NCBI RefSeq assembly: GCF_008087085.1
Contig: NZ_VIYJ01000015.1
Location: 1 to 64,000 of the forward strand
From: Nocardioides rubriscoriae
Lineage (GTDB): Bacteria; Actinomycetota; Actinomycetes; Propionibacteriales; Nocardioidaceae
DNA: 64,000 nucleotides
Direction of reading: 5' to 3'
Part shown: in pieces, positions 51,313 through 59,758 of the stretch
Position numbering within the stretch: position 1 is the first letter of the stretch
How the letters are laid out: each line of letters opens with the position of its first letter
The notes under the pieces: model-generated
What the model was told of the DNA's origin: nothing
What the model saw: the letters and a program-made list of their open reading frames with translations, nothing else
The model's database searches: none
Made by a program: the position numbers and the translations under genes

Positions 51313-52437
51313 TCAGCCGGCCGACGGGGCGCGCCAGGGGCACAGGCTGGCCCAGGTGAGCCACGAGATCGGGATCGGCAGCCAGAACTGCAGCGCACGC
51401 CAGGTGAGGACCCCGAGGACCACCGGGCCACCGGCGTCCGCCAGCACCGTCAGCGTCGGCACGAGGACGCTCTCGACGACCCCCAGCCCACCGGGGGTCA
51501 GGGGCAGCAGACCGGCCAGGCTGGCCGCCGCGTAGGCCACGAGCAGCTCCCCCGGCGGCACGACGATCCCGTAGGCCCACAGGCACAGCCACAGGCCGGC
51601 GGCGTCGGGGAGCCGGTTGCCGACGGCCCACCCGAGCAGGCGCCGACGACGGCGCCGGTCGTGCAGCGACACGGCCGCGCGCTCACCGGTGCGCCGTACG
51701 GCGCTGCCGGCCCGCTCCCGCTGTCGCAGGGCCCACGCACGACGCGCGCCAGAGTCGCGGCGATGGTCCGGGGACCGGCGCCGGCGGCCCGGCTCCCGCC
51801 GTCGTGGCGTCACGACCAGCGCGACCGCCAGCAGGCACAGCCCGACGAGAGCGGCCAGCACGTAGGCCGGGTGGGCCCAGATCCCCGGCAGGGCCAGGAC
51901 GACGCCGGTGGCGAAGATCGCCACCAGACCGGCGACCACCGTCGCGGTCTGCACGGCGGCCGTCGAGGCCGCGTCGGGGGGCGGCACGCCGCGGACCGTC
52001 ATCAGTCGGTACCGCAGTGCCGCCGCACTGGCGCCCCCACCGGGCAGGACGTGGCTGGCGCCGAACCCGGTCACGTCGATGCGCAGCTGCAGGCCGAAGC
52101 TGGGCCGCACCGACCGGTCCAGCACGGCCAGGGTCAGGGCGGTGTAGGCCATCAGCGACACCAGCTGCAGGAGCGCCGCCAGACCCACGCGCCACGTCGC
52201 GCCGTCGACGAAGAGCCACAGCTCGCCACGCGCCGCGACCAGCTCGGGGAGCACGAGGTAGGCGACCAGGGCGAGCGCCACGACGCTGCCACCGACCCGG
52301 GTCGCCCAGCGCACCAGGTGGCGGCCCGACCCGTGTCGAGCAGGCACCGGCGGGTCGACCGCGGGGCGCCGCAGGCTCGACACGGCGAGCGGCTCAGGTG
52401 GTGCTGGGGGCGGCCCCGTCGGCACCCTGGGGTCCAC
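51313..52437 (-). CDS. UPF0104 / lysylphosphatidylglycerol synthase-like membrane protein
   Basis: 374-residue multi-pass membrane protein of the flippase-like UPF0104 family. Conserved features are FGASHVLPGGGASAAALRYRL, a basic cytosolic loop (RRREPGRRRRSPDHRR to HDRRRRRRLLG) and LPLTPGGLGVVESVL near the end. Relatives move or modify lipids, but the substrate cannot be inferred. GTG 52437 lies within the end of the M50 protease gene (44-bp overlap), so the two are co-transcribed. Confidence 0.8.
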   Translation of the reverse strand: MDPRVPTGPPPAPPEPLAVSSLRRPAVDPPVPARHGSGRHLVRWATRVGGSVVALALVAYLVLPELVAARGELWLFVDGATWRVGLAALLQLVSLMAYTALTLAVLDRSVRPSFGLQLRIDVTGFGASHVLPGGGASAAALRYRLMTVRGVPPPDAASTAAVQTATVVAGLVAIFATGVVLALPGIWAHPAYVLAALVGLCLLAVALVVTPRRREPGRRRRSPDHRRDSGARRAWALRQRERAGSAVRRTGERAAVSLHDRRRRRRLLGWAVGNRLPDAAGLWLCLWAYGIVVPPGELLVAYAAASLAGLLPLTPGGLGVVESVLVPTLTVLADAGGPVVLGVLTWRALQFWLPIPISWLTWASLCPWRAPSAG

Positions 52438-53620
52438 CGGTGCGCGACGCGTCGGCCCGCTTGGTCAGCGCGGCACGCTCCACGTCGCCGTCGCTGACGA
52501 AGCCGACCGGCTTCGCGCCCTCGAGGACCACGGCGTACCCGCCGCGCAGGTGCAGCGGGAGCAGCAGGCCGGCGAGGTCCTGGTCCGGTCCGGTCCGCAG
52601 CAGCTGATCGGAGCCGTGGGCGAGGTGTCCGAGGTGCACCGCGGCCCGACGCCCGACGGGGACCTGGTCGAGGGTGGCGAGCGTGACGGCGCCGACGAAG
52701 TCGCCGTCGATGTCGACCAACGGGACGACCGGCTGCCGGGACGGTTCCGGGGGCAGCGCGGCGACCAGCTGCTCGACGGTCCACCAGGACGGCGCGAGGT
52801 ACGGGGTCGGGCTCATCACGTCGCGCACGGTGAGGCCGTGCAGGCGCTCGGCGCGCACGGCGTACTCCTCGGAGGCGGCACCGCTGAGGATGAACCAGCC
52901 CAGCAGCGCCGACCACGCGCCGGTGGCGTCCCCGGCGAGGACCTGCACGAGCCCGACCCCGATCAGGACGGCCCCGATCACGTGGCCGACGCGGCCGGCC
53001 CACACCGCGGCGCGGTCACGGTCCTGCGTGCGCCACCACACCAGCGCGCGCAGCAGCCGTCCGCCGTCCAGCGGCGCACCGGGCAGCAGGTTGAAGACCC
53101 CGAGGACGAGGTTCATGACGCCGAGCCAGACCAGCGCGTAGCCCACCAGCCCGTGGGACCCGACGAGCCAGGCCGTCCCGGCGAGCATCCCGCCCAGGCC
53201 GAGGCTGGTGAGCGGCCCGGCGGCCGCGACGACCGCATCCGCCCGCGGCGACGGGAAGGCACCCTCGATCTCGGTCATGCCGCCGAGCATCCACAGCGTG
53301 ATGCGGGCGACCGCCAGCTCGTAGTGGCGCGCGGCGACGGCGTGGGCCAGCTCGTGGGCCGCGAGGGTCACCAGGAGGGCCACGGCCGTGAGCGCACCGG
53401 CCGTCCAGTACGCCGCGGGCGAGGCTCCCGGACGCGCGGCCGGGAGGGTGACCGTGGCGAGCAGGAAGGCGAACAGTCCCACCGCGAGCAGCACCGACCA
53501 GTGCGCGCGGACCGGCACGCCGACCCAGCGACCCAGCGGCGCCCCTGCCCCGAAGGGCGTGTCGCGGCCCGTGGCGCGCGCCGCCGCGGAGCTCGTCGGC
53601 CCCGGTCCCGTGTCGGCCAT
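52394..53620 (-). CDS. site-2 protease (M50) with C-terminal CBS-type region, Rip3-like
   Basis: 408-residue intramembrane zinc protease. The catalytic helix is VTLAAHELAHAVAARHY (HExxH near residue 90) and the third ligand region is FNLLPGAPLDGGRLLRAL. After about six helices, residues ~265-395 resemble a CBS pair (LTVRDVMSPTPYLAPSWWTVEQLV, GAKPVGFVSDGDVERAAL). M. tuberculosis Rv2625c (Rip3), a DosR-regulon protein, has this organisation. ATG 53620 is 62 bp from a DevR-like box. Confidence 0.9.
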   Translation of the reverse strand: MADTGPGPTSSAAARATGRDTPFGAGAPLGRWVGVPVRAHWSVLLAVGLFAFLLATVTLPAARPGASPAAYWTAGALTAVALLVTLAAHELAHAVAARHYELAVARITLWMLGGMTEIEGAFPSPRADAVVAAAGPLTSLGLGGMLAGTAWLVGSHGLVGYALVWLGVMNLVLGVFNLLPGAPLDGGRLLRALVWWRTQDRDRAAVWAGRVGHVIGAVLIGVGLVQVLAGDATGAWSALLGWFILSGAASEEYAVRAERLHGLTVRDVMSPTPYLAPSWWTVEQLVAALPPEPSRQPVVPLVDIDGDFVGAVTLATLDQVPVGRRAAVHLGHLAHGSDQLLRTGPDQDLAGLLLPLHLRGGYAVVLEGAKPVGFVSDGDVERAALTKRADASRTGGPQGADGAAPSTT

Positions 53621-53681
53621 GACGGCCCCCTCCCACTGGCTCTCTCTCGTGGAGTCCAGCACCGGTGCCGGGCCTGGGTCA

Positions 53682-53695
53682 GGGGCGAAGGTCTC
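53682..53695. promoter_or_regulatory. DevR/DosR-like box
   Basis: GGGGC-GAAG-GTCTC, 62 bp upstream of the M50 protease start on the minus strand. Confidence 0.5.
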
Positions 53696-53825
53696 TGCGG
53701 GAGCGTGCCGTCGACCCGACCTGCCCGCACCTGCCAGAGGCGGGCGCGGGGGCGGGCACAAGGACCGTCACGGCCATGACGATCGACCGTGGCCGCACGC
53801 GGCGAGCCCCACCCAGGGTGGGGAC

Positions 53826-54710
53826 ATGGCGATCTCCGAGGTTCCCGACGGCAGCATCGCGGTCGGCGTGGACGACTCCCTGCACAGCGACCGCGCGCTG
53901 GACTGGGCCGCCGACATCGCGGCGGCGGAGCACCGCACGCTGGCCGTCGTGCACTCGGAGAGCCCGATGGGCCCGCTGTACGGCGTCTCGTCGGGGATGC
54001 TCGCCACGGACTGGCCCGACCTCCTCGCCTCGTCACGCCGCGCGCACGCACAGGTCGTGGCCCGGGCAGTGGCCCGGGCCCGCCACCGCCGGCCCGCGCT
54101 CGACGTGCGTGACGTCGTCGACGAGGTCGACCCCCGGGTCCACTTGGTGACCGACTCCGAGCACGCGCACCTGATGGTCCTCGGCACCCGCGGACGCGGA
54201 CCGGTCGCCAGCCTGGTGCTGGGCTCGGTCAGCGGCACGCTCGTCCGGTCGGCCTCGTGCCCGGTCGTCGTGGTCCGAGACCTGCCCGACGAGGCCGACG
54301 GCCTCGAGCGCCGTGAGATCGTCATCGCCGTCGACGGGACCGCCGACTCGCTCCCGGTGCTGGAGTTCGGGTTCGACCTCGCCTCCCACGTCGGGCGCCC
54401 GGTCCGCGTGATCCACCTGCTGTGGACCAACCTGACCGTCGAGGCGGGGGTCCGCTCCCGGGTGCTCCTGGCCGAGACGGTGGCCGGTCTCGGGGAGAAG
54501 TTCCCCGACGTGACGTGGACCTCGACGGTGCTGGCCGGGCCCCTGGCCGACACGATCGTCGACGCCATGCACGACGCGGCCCTCATGGTCGTCGGCCGGC
54601 ACCGCACCCGCACCCTGGACCGGCTCCTCTACCGCTCGACGGCCACCACGGTGCTCGAGCACGCGCCGTGCCCCGTGGCCGTCGTCCCGGTCGCGGCCCG
54701 CGGCCACTGA
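53826..54710 (+). CDS. universal stress protein, tandem domains
   Basis: 294-residue protein, close in layout to the one at 29204. Domain 1 begins SIAVGVDDSLHSDRALDWAADIA and carries GTRGRGPVASLVLGSVS, an intact ATP-binding loop. Domain 2 begins EIVIAVDGTADSLPVLEFGF and ends VLEHAPCPVAVVPV. Start ATG 53826. A weak box (GGGCA-CAAG-GACCG at 53754-53767) lies about 60 bp upstream. Confidence 0.9.
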   Translation: MAISEVPDGSIAVGVDDSLHSDRALDWAADIAAAEHRTLAVVHSESPMGPLYGVSSGMLATDWPDLLASSRRAHAQVVARAVARARHRRPALDVRDVVDEVDPRVHLVTDSEHAHLMVLGTRGRGPVASLVLGSVSGTLVRSASCPVVVVRDLPDEADGLERREIVIAVDGTADSLPVLEFGFDLASHVGRPVRVIHLLWTNLTVEAGVRSRVLLAETVAGLGEKFPDVTWTSTVLAGPLADTIVDAMHDAALMVVGRHRTRTLDRLLYRSTATTVLEHAPCPVAVVPVAARGH

Positions 54711-54753
54711 CCGCCCGCCGACCGGGCCTGGTCACGGCGGGGGTCGCCGTGGC

Positions 54754-55284
54754 TCAGATGAAGAGCAGCTGGGCCCCGTCGGTCTTCTCGATGAACTCGC
54801 CGGCGCTGATGATGCCCTCGACCTCGTCGTACAGGTCGTCCAGGGTGAGGTGGTTCATGTCGGCCGACATCCGGCAGGCCCACAGGTGTCCGCCCGAGGC
54901 GACGATCTGCTCGAGGAACTCCGGCACCTCGGGGACGTCGATCTCGGCCAGCGACCTGCGTAGCCGGGACGTCGCCACCGCCGTCATGCCCGGCAGGCCC
55001 CCCAGGCCCTGCGGCAGGTGGGTCGCGGTGTTGCCCAGCATCGTGAACTTCAGGTCGGCCATCGTCGCCTTGGTGATCATGTCGAAGCCCCAGAAGGTGA
55101 AGAACAGGTGGGTCTCCACGCCCTCGCCGAGCGCGGCGTTGGCGAGGATGAGCCCGGGGTAGGCCATGTCGAGGGTGCCCTTGGAGCAGATGATCGCGAG
55201 CGTGCGGCCCTGGCTCGCAGGGTCGTCGAAGGCCGGCGCGACGGCCGGGGTCGGCGTGGTCGTGGGGGTGGTCGTGGTGGTCAT
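54754..55284 (-). CDS. DsrE/DsrF-like sulfur-relay family protein
   Basis: 176-residue protein. After a Thr/Pro-rich leader (~20 residues) it has a DsrE-like fold: LAIICSKGTLDMAYPGLILANAALGEG, VETHLFFTFWGFDMI and a Cys in HLWACRMSADM near residue 137, the position used for persulfide carriage in DsrE proteins. ATG 55284 lies 33 bp after the DsrC-like stop. Third gene of the sqr-dsrC-dsrE operon. Confidence 0.85.
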   Translation of the reverse strand: MTTTTTPTTTPTPAVAPAFDDPASQGRTLAIICSKGTLDMAYPGLILANAALGEGVETHLFFTFWGFDMITKATMADLKFTMLGNTATHLPQGLGGLPGMTAVATSRLRRSLAEIDVPEVPEFLEQIVASGGHLWACRMSADMNHLTLDDLYDEVEGIISAGEFIEKTDGAQLLFI

Positions 55285-55316
55285 GGCGGTCTCCGGATCT
55301 GCTCGTGCGGGGTGGG

Positions 55317-55631
55317 TCAGACGCAGCCGCGCGGCTTGGGCAGGCCGGCGACGTAGGCCATCTTCTTGGCGGGCTTCTGCGGGAAGAGCGCGAACAGCTG
55401 CTTGACGGGGACGCCGCTGCGGGCGCCGACCCGGCGCAGCGTCGCGGTCTCCCCCGTCGCGGCGAAGTCGTCGCGCAGGAAGCGGACGACGCTCCAGTGC
55501 GCGTCGGTCATCTCGATGCCGATCTGCGCGGCCAGGGCCGCGCCGAGCTCCTCGCTCCACTCGTCGGGGACGGTGAGGAACCCCTCCTCGTCGACGTGGA
55601 ACTGGTGTCCGGCCAGCGTGCTCGTGGTCAT
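55317..55631 (-). CDS. DsrC/TusE-family sulfur carrier protein
   Basis: 104-residue DsrC/TusE-family protein. Motifs are DEEGFLTVPDEWSEELG, THWSVVRFLRDDF-type helix (AHWSVVRFLRDDF) and the C-terminal arm ending LPKPRGCV with the reactive Cys one residue from the end. The second arm Cys found in dissimilatory DsrC is replaced (MAYVAG), making it TusE-like. Its start overlaps the SQR stop (ATGA). It probably takes sulfur from the adjacent DsrE-like or SQR protein. Confidence 0.87.
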   Translation of the reverse strand: MTTSTLAGHQFHVDEEGFLTVPDEWSEELGAALAAQIGIEMTDAHWSVVRFLRDDFAATGETATLRRVGARSGVPVKQLFALFPQKPAKKMAYVAGLPKPRGCV

Positions 55632-56911
55632 GCGGTGTCCTTGGTGGTGTCCTTGGTGGTGTCCTCGGTGGTGCGGTCGACCGGGTGCTTGCCGGCCATC
55701 GACATGGCTGCCGGGAGGGGCAGGGGCCGCCCGGGGAGCAGGACGTTCCAGTAGATCCAGCGGAACGCGAGCTTGCCCAGGTGGTTGGCCCGGGTCTCCT
55801 TGAGCAGGCCCAGCGGTCCCGCGTACGGGACGGGGTAGGTACCGGTGAGCGGCTCGGTGTCGTAGTTGAAGTCGATCAGCAACGCCTTGTGGTCACCGGA
55901 CTCGATGAAGCAGTTGGCGTGCCCGTCGAACGCCCGGGTCATGGGCCGGCCCGCGACGTGCTCGACGAAGTTGTCGGTGAACACCTCGATGGAGAAGTGC
56001 GCCACCGAGCCCGCCTTGGACGTCGGGATGTCGTTGGCATCGCCCACGGCGAAGACGTTGTCGTGCTGGGTGCTGAGGAAGGTGTGCTTGTCGACCGGCA
56101 CGTAGTTGAGCTCGTCGCCGAGCCCGGAGCGCTCGACGAAGTCGGCCCCCATGTTGAGCGGCACGGTGACCAGCAGGTCGAAGGGCACCTCCCGCTCGTC
56201 GTACGACACGAGCGTCTTGCGCTCGTTGTCGATGTGCTCGACCAGGAAGTCGCTCTCGACGTGGACCTTGCGCTCCTCCAGCAGGCCCCCGAGGTGCTCC
56301 GAGGCGACCGGTGTGGTGAAGGCGCCCGACAGCGGGGTGACGAAGACCAGCTCGACCCGGTCGCGCAACCGGTGCTCACGCAGCCAGGCCTCGACCAGGA
56401 AGACGAACTCCAGCGGCGCCACCGGGCACTTGATGGGCATGTCGGTGACGTGGACGACCAGGCGACCGTGGTCGAAGGTGGCCAGCGCCCCGGCCAGGGC
56501 CCGGGCGCCGTCGAGGGTGTAGAAGTCGAAGACGCTCGTGCGCCACTGGCTGCCCAGCATGCCCGGGGTCTGGTCAGGTCGCGGCGAGGTACCGGTGGCG
56601 ATCACGAGGTAGTCGTAGTCGAGCGTCGTGCCGTCCGTCAGGTGCACCGTGTCGGCGCTGGTGTCGACCCGGTCCACCTCGGCGAGGACGAGGTCGACGC
56701 CGTTGGGGACGAAGTCGTGGCGGGGACGCAGCAGCTGCTCGGTCTCGTAGCGCCCGAAGGGGACGAAGAGGTAGCCGGGTTGGTAGGGGTGGACGTCGTC
56801 GCGGTCGACGACGGTGATCTCCCACTCGTCACGCGGCAACCGGCGCCGCAGCTTGTTCACGATCATGGTGCCCGCGGTGCCGGCACCCAGCACCACCAGT
56901 CGTCTGGTCAT
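55628..56911 (-). CDS. sulfide:quinone oxidoreductase-type flavoprotein
   Basis: 427-residue FAD enzyme. The FAD motif is VVLGAGTAGTMIVNKL, then YDYLVIATGTSPRPDQTPG. The Cys-bearing MPIKCPVAPLEFVFLVEAWL and NCFIESGDHKALLIDFNYD match the two active-site Cys regions of SQR-type enzymes. AVGDANDIPTSKAGSVAHF binds the isoalloxazine. It would oxidise sulfide or another thiol to persulfide and reduce quinone. The C-terminus has a repeated TTEDTTKDTTKDT tail. ATG 56911 lies 54 bp from a DevR-like box. Confidence 0.87.
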   Translation of the reverse strand: MTRRLVVLGAGTAGTMIVNKLRRRLPRDEWEITVVDRDDVHPYQPGYLFVPFGRYETEQLLRPRHDFVPNGVDLVLAEVDRVDTSADTVHLTDGTTLDYDYLVIATGTSPRPDQTPGMLGSQWRTSVFDFYTLDGARALAGALATFDHGRLVVHVTDMPIKCPVAPLEFVFLVEAWLREHRLRDRVELVFVTPLSGAFTTPVASEHLGGLLEERKVHVESDFLVEHIDNERKTLVSYDEREVPFDLLVTVPLNMGADFVERSGLGDELNYVPVDKHTFLSTQHDNVFAVGDANDIPTSKAGSVAHFSIEVFTDNFVEHVAGRPMTRAFDGHANCFIESGDHKALLIDFNYDTEPLTGTYPVPYAGPLGLLKETRANHLGKLAFRWIYWNVLLPGRPLPLPAAMSMAGKHPVDRTTEDTTKDTTKDTA

Positions 56912-56964
56912 CTGGCCTCGCTCTCCACGTGCTCGACGCTAGGTGCGACACCAGGGCGCCGGGA

Positions 56965-57006
56965 GGGGCCAAGGTCCTGCCGACCCGCACCCATGACCTT
57001 CGGCCC
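56965..57006. promoter_or_regulatory. two DevR/DosR-like boxes
   Basis: GGGGC-CAAG-GTCCT (56965-56978) and weaker ATGAC-CTTC-GGCCC (56993-57006), 54-95 bp upstream of the sqr operon start at 56911. Confidence 0.5.
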
Positions 57007-57080
57007 GCGGCCCGGGAGGGGCGAGCCGCGGCCCGCGAGGGTCGTGTGCAGCCCGACGGACTTCCGGGCGCTCGGACTGA

Positions 57081-57132
57081 TAACCCCCCAGGGGGTTATG
57101 TTACCGTCCTCCTGCAACCCCCCAGGGGGTTA
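57081..57132. promoter_or_regulatory. paired CsoR/CstR-like operators
   Basis: TAACCCCCCAGGGGGTTA (57081-57098) and CAACCCCCCAGGGGGTTA (57115-57132), 34 bp centre to centre, immediately upstream of the MMPL gene. C-run/G-run palindromes of this sort are bound by CsoR-family repressors. No CsoR-family gene is in the window. Confidence 0.65.
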
Positions 57133-57164
57133 GTAGCCGATCGCCGACATGAACGGACCTCTGC

Positions 57165-59345
57165 ATGAGCACCACTACCGCCAAGCGCTCCGGCGGGGCG
57201 CACAGCCCCGGATCCGATCCGGACCTCACGCCCCGGTTCAGGCCCGGTCCGCTCGGACGCCTCGGGGTCCGAGGCGAACACGCCACGCTCGTCACCGCAG
57301 TCTGGATCCTGCTCATCGTGGGCCTCGGGGCCTTCGCACCGCAGGTCGAGCAGTCCCTGTCGGGGGCGGGGTGGCAGGCCGACGGCTCGGAGTCGGTGGC
57401 TGCTCGCGAGCTGGCCCAGAAGAGCTTCGGCGGCAACGCGTCCTCCGCGATCCAGGTCGTGGTCCACTCCACCGACGGCCCGGTGACCGATGGCCGCGGC
57501 GCCGAGGTCATCGCCCAGGTGACCGCCATCCTCGAGGACGAGCCGCGCATCGCCGACGTGGTCGCGCCGGTTCCCGAGGCCACCCTGAGCCAGGACGGCA
57601 CGACCGCGATCGTCCTGGCGGGTGCCGGGGTCGACACCAACGAGATGGTGCGCGTCGCCACCGACCTCAAGGGCGAGCTCCAGGACCTGTCGGGCGACGG
57701 GGTCCAGGTCAACCCGACCGGTTCCTCGCTGCTGTGGTCGGACTTCAACGAGGCCAACCTGAAGGCGATGCTCACCTCCGAGATGGTCTCGTGGCCGGTG
57801 ACGATGGCGATCCTGGTGCTGGCCTTCGGCGCCCTCGTGGCGGCCGGCCTGCCGCTGATCCTGACCCTGGCCGGCCTGGTCGCCTCAGCCGGGTCGCTGG
57901 TGCTGATCAACCAGCTCGTGCCGGTCTCGATCTGGGCGATGAACTTCGCCATGATGTTCGCCCTGGCCCTCGGCATCGACTACGCCCTGTTCCTCGTCGT
58001 GCGCTACCGCGCCTCGCGCATGGGCTCGGGCAACTCCGCCCGGCAAGCCGTCGCCGAGACCATGGACACCGCCGGCAAGGCCGTCCTGCTCTCCGGGGCC
58101 ACCGTGCTGGTCTCGCTGTCGGCCGTGATGCTCGTGCCCTCCCCCTCGTTCCGCTCCATGGCCGGCGGGATCATGCTCTCCGTCGTCTTCGTCTTGGCCG
58201 CCACCTTGACGCTCCTGCCGCTGGTGCTGTTCAAGCTCGATCACCAGATCAACAAGTTCTCCCTGCCGTGGGTCAAGACCGGCGAGCACCGCTCGCCGAA
58301 GTTCGCCGCCTGGGGCGAGCGACTGTGGAAGCGCCCCCTGGTCTGGGGCCTGGCCTCGCTCGTGGTGCTGCTGGCCCTGGCCACCCCGGTGATCGGGCTC
58401 AGGACCGCGATGCCCTCGATCAAGGTGCTGCCCGAGGACGCCAGCGCGCGCATCGGCTACGACCTCGTCCAGGAGTCCTTCGGCAAGGGCGCCCCCGGCA
58501 CCCTGCAGATCGTGATGGACAAGGCCGACGCCAAGGCCGCCGCCGACGTGCTCGCCTCCGACGAGGGCATCGCCGGAGCCATGCCCGCGATGCCTGCCAC
58601 CGACGACAGCGAGCTGGTCCTCATCCAGGCCGTCCCCACCGTCGACCCCTCCGACCCGGCGCTCGCCGACACCGTCGACCGTCTGCGCGCCGACCTGCCC
58701 GCCGGCGCCCTGGTCGGCGGCGCAGCCGTGGAGAACCTCGACCTCAAGACACAGCTCGACGAGTCCACGCCGTTGGTGATCGGTGTCGTGCTGGTGCTCG
58801 GCTTCCTGCTCCTGCTCGTCGCCCTGCAGGCCCCGCTGATCTCGCTGCTGGGCACCCTGGCCAGCCTGCTGTCGACCGCCGCCGCCTTCGGAGTCGCCCG
58901 CCTGGTCTTCCAGGAGGGCATCGGCGCCGGCTTGTTCGGCTTCGAGAGCCAGGGGTTCCTCGACGCCTGGGCACCGGTGTTCTTCTTCGCGATGATCTTC
59001 GCGATCGCCATGGACTACACCGTCTTCCTGCTGGCGTCGGCCAAGGAGCACTACGAGCACTCGGGCGACCCCAAGGACGCGATGGTGGGTTCGCTGGCCC
59101 ACTCCGGGCGCGTGATCTTCGCTGCCGGCGCCGTCATGGTCGCGGTGTTCTTCACCTTCGCCCTGTCGGGCCCGCTGCCACCCAAGGAGATGGGCATCGT
59201 GCTCGGTGTCGCCGTGCTGCTCGACGCCTTCCTGGTGCGTCTGGTCCTGCTCCCGGTCATGCTCCGCCTGACCGGCAAGGCCGCCTGGTGGAGCCCGCGG
59301 TGGCTGCGCAGGGTCCTGCCCGCCATCACCTTCTCCCACGGCTGA
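57165..59345 (+). CDS. MMPL-family RND transporter
   Basis: 726-residue transporter with two repeats of one helix, a ~130-residue exported domain and five helices. The conserved GxDYxxF helices are MFALALGIDYALFLVVRYR and FAIAMDYTVFLLASAKEHY. After the second repeat it ends without an additional cytosolic domain. Substrates are usually lipids or hydrophobic compounds; here operators of CsoR/CstR type suggest metal or reactive-sulfur responsive expression. ATG 57165 begins a Ser/Gly-rich cytosolic leader. It heads a three-gene operon. Confidence 0.9.
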   Translation: MSTTTAKRSGGAHSPGSDPDLTPRFRPGPLGRLGVRGEHATLVTAVWILLIVGLGAFAPQVEQSLSGAGWQADGSESVAARELAQKSFGGNASSAIQVVVHSTDGPVTDGRGAEVIAQVTAILEDEPRIADVVAPVPEATLSQDGTTAIVLAGAGVDTNEMVRVATDLKGELQDLSGDGVQVNPTGSSLLWSDFNEANLKAMLTSEMVSWPVTMAILVLAFGALVAAGLPLILTLAGLVASAGSLVLINQLVPVSIWAMNFAMMFALALGIDYALFLVVRYRASRMGSGNSARQAVAETMDTAGKAVLLSGATVLVSLSAVMLVPSPSFRSMAGGIMLSVVFVLAATLTLLPLVLFKLDHQINKFSLPWVKTGEHRSPKFAAWGERLWKRPLVWGLASLVVLLALATPVIGLRTAMPSIKVLPEDASARIGYDLVQESFGKGAPGTLQIVMDKADAKAAADVLASDEGIAGAMPAMPATDDSELVLIQAVPTVDPSDPALADTVDRLRADLPAGALVGGAAVENLDLKTQLDESTPLVIGVVLVLGFLLLLVALQAPLISLLGTLASLLSTAAAFGVARLVFQEGIGAGLFGFESQGFLDAWAPVFFFAMIFAIAMDYTVFLLASAKEHYEHSGDPKDAMVGSLAHSGRVIFAAGAVMVAVFFTFALSGPLPPKEMGIVLGVAVLLDAFLVRLVLLPVMLRLTGKAAWWSPRWLRRVLPAITFSHG

Positions 59346-59390
59346 CCACCACCCCCACCCCACCTCACCTCACACAGAAGGATCAGCACC

Positions 59391-59558
59391 ATGTGTCGAG
59401 CAGTCACCTGCAGGAGCTGCGGCAAGCCCACCTGGGCCGGTTGCGGACGTCACGTCGAGCAGGCCCTGGCGGGGGTCCCGCGCCCCGACCGGTGCGCGGG
59501 CCACCCCGACGAGGCCGGCTCAGGCTTCTTCCACCGCCTCTTCGGGGGCAAGGCATGA
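59391..59558 (+). CDS. small zinc-ribbon-like protein
   Basis: 55-residue protein with Cys/His pairs (CRAVTCRSCGKPTWAGCGRH and RCAGHP) that could bind one or two metal ions. It ends with the amphipathic FFHRLFGGKA. A similar small Cys protein is common next to MMPL or DUF2892 genes in actinobacteria, but no function is assigned. It starts after AAGGA at 59380 and overlaps the following ATG (ATGA). Confidence 0.7.
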   Translation: MCRAVTCRSCGKPTWAGCGRHVEQALAGVPRPDRCAGHPDEAGSGFFHRLFGGKA

Positions 59559-59758
59559 ACCTCGACCGCGCCGTGCTCCTCCTCGCCGGCACCATGACCC
59601 TCGTCAGCGCGCTCCTGGCCGCGACGGTCTCACCCTGGTGGCTGCTGCTGACCACCTTCGTCGGACTCAACCTGGCCCAGTCCAGCATCACCGGTTTCTG
59701 CCCCGCCGCCGTCGTCCTGCGCCGCCTGGGCGTCAGCAGCGGGTGCGCGTTCCGCTGA
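59555..59758 (+). CDS. DUF2892 (YgaP-type) membrane protein
   Basis: 67-residue protein consisting of two helices (AVLLLAGTMTLVSALLAATV and WWLLLTTFVGLNLAQSS) and GFCPAAVVLRRLGV, the DUF2892 signature. The domain normally accompanies rhodaneses (YgaP), including CstR-controlled sulfur genes. ATG 59555 overlaps the previous stop. The gene overlaps the 3' end of the opposite-strand phosphodiesterase by 129 bp. Confidence 0.85.
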   Translation: MNLDRAVLLLAGTMTLVSALLAATVSPWWLLLTTFVGLNLAQSSITGFCPAAVVLRRLGVSSGCAFR

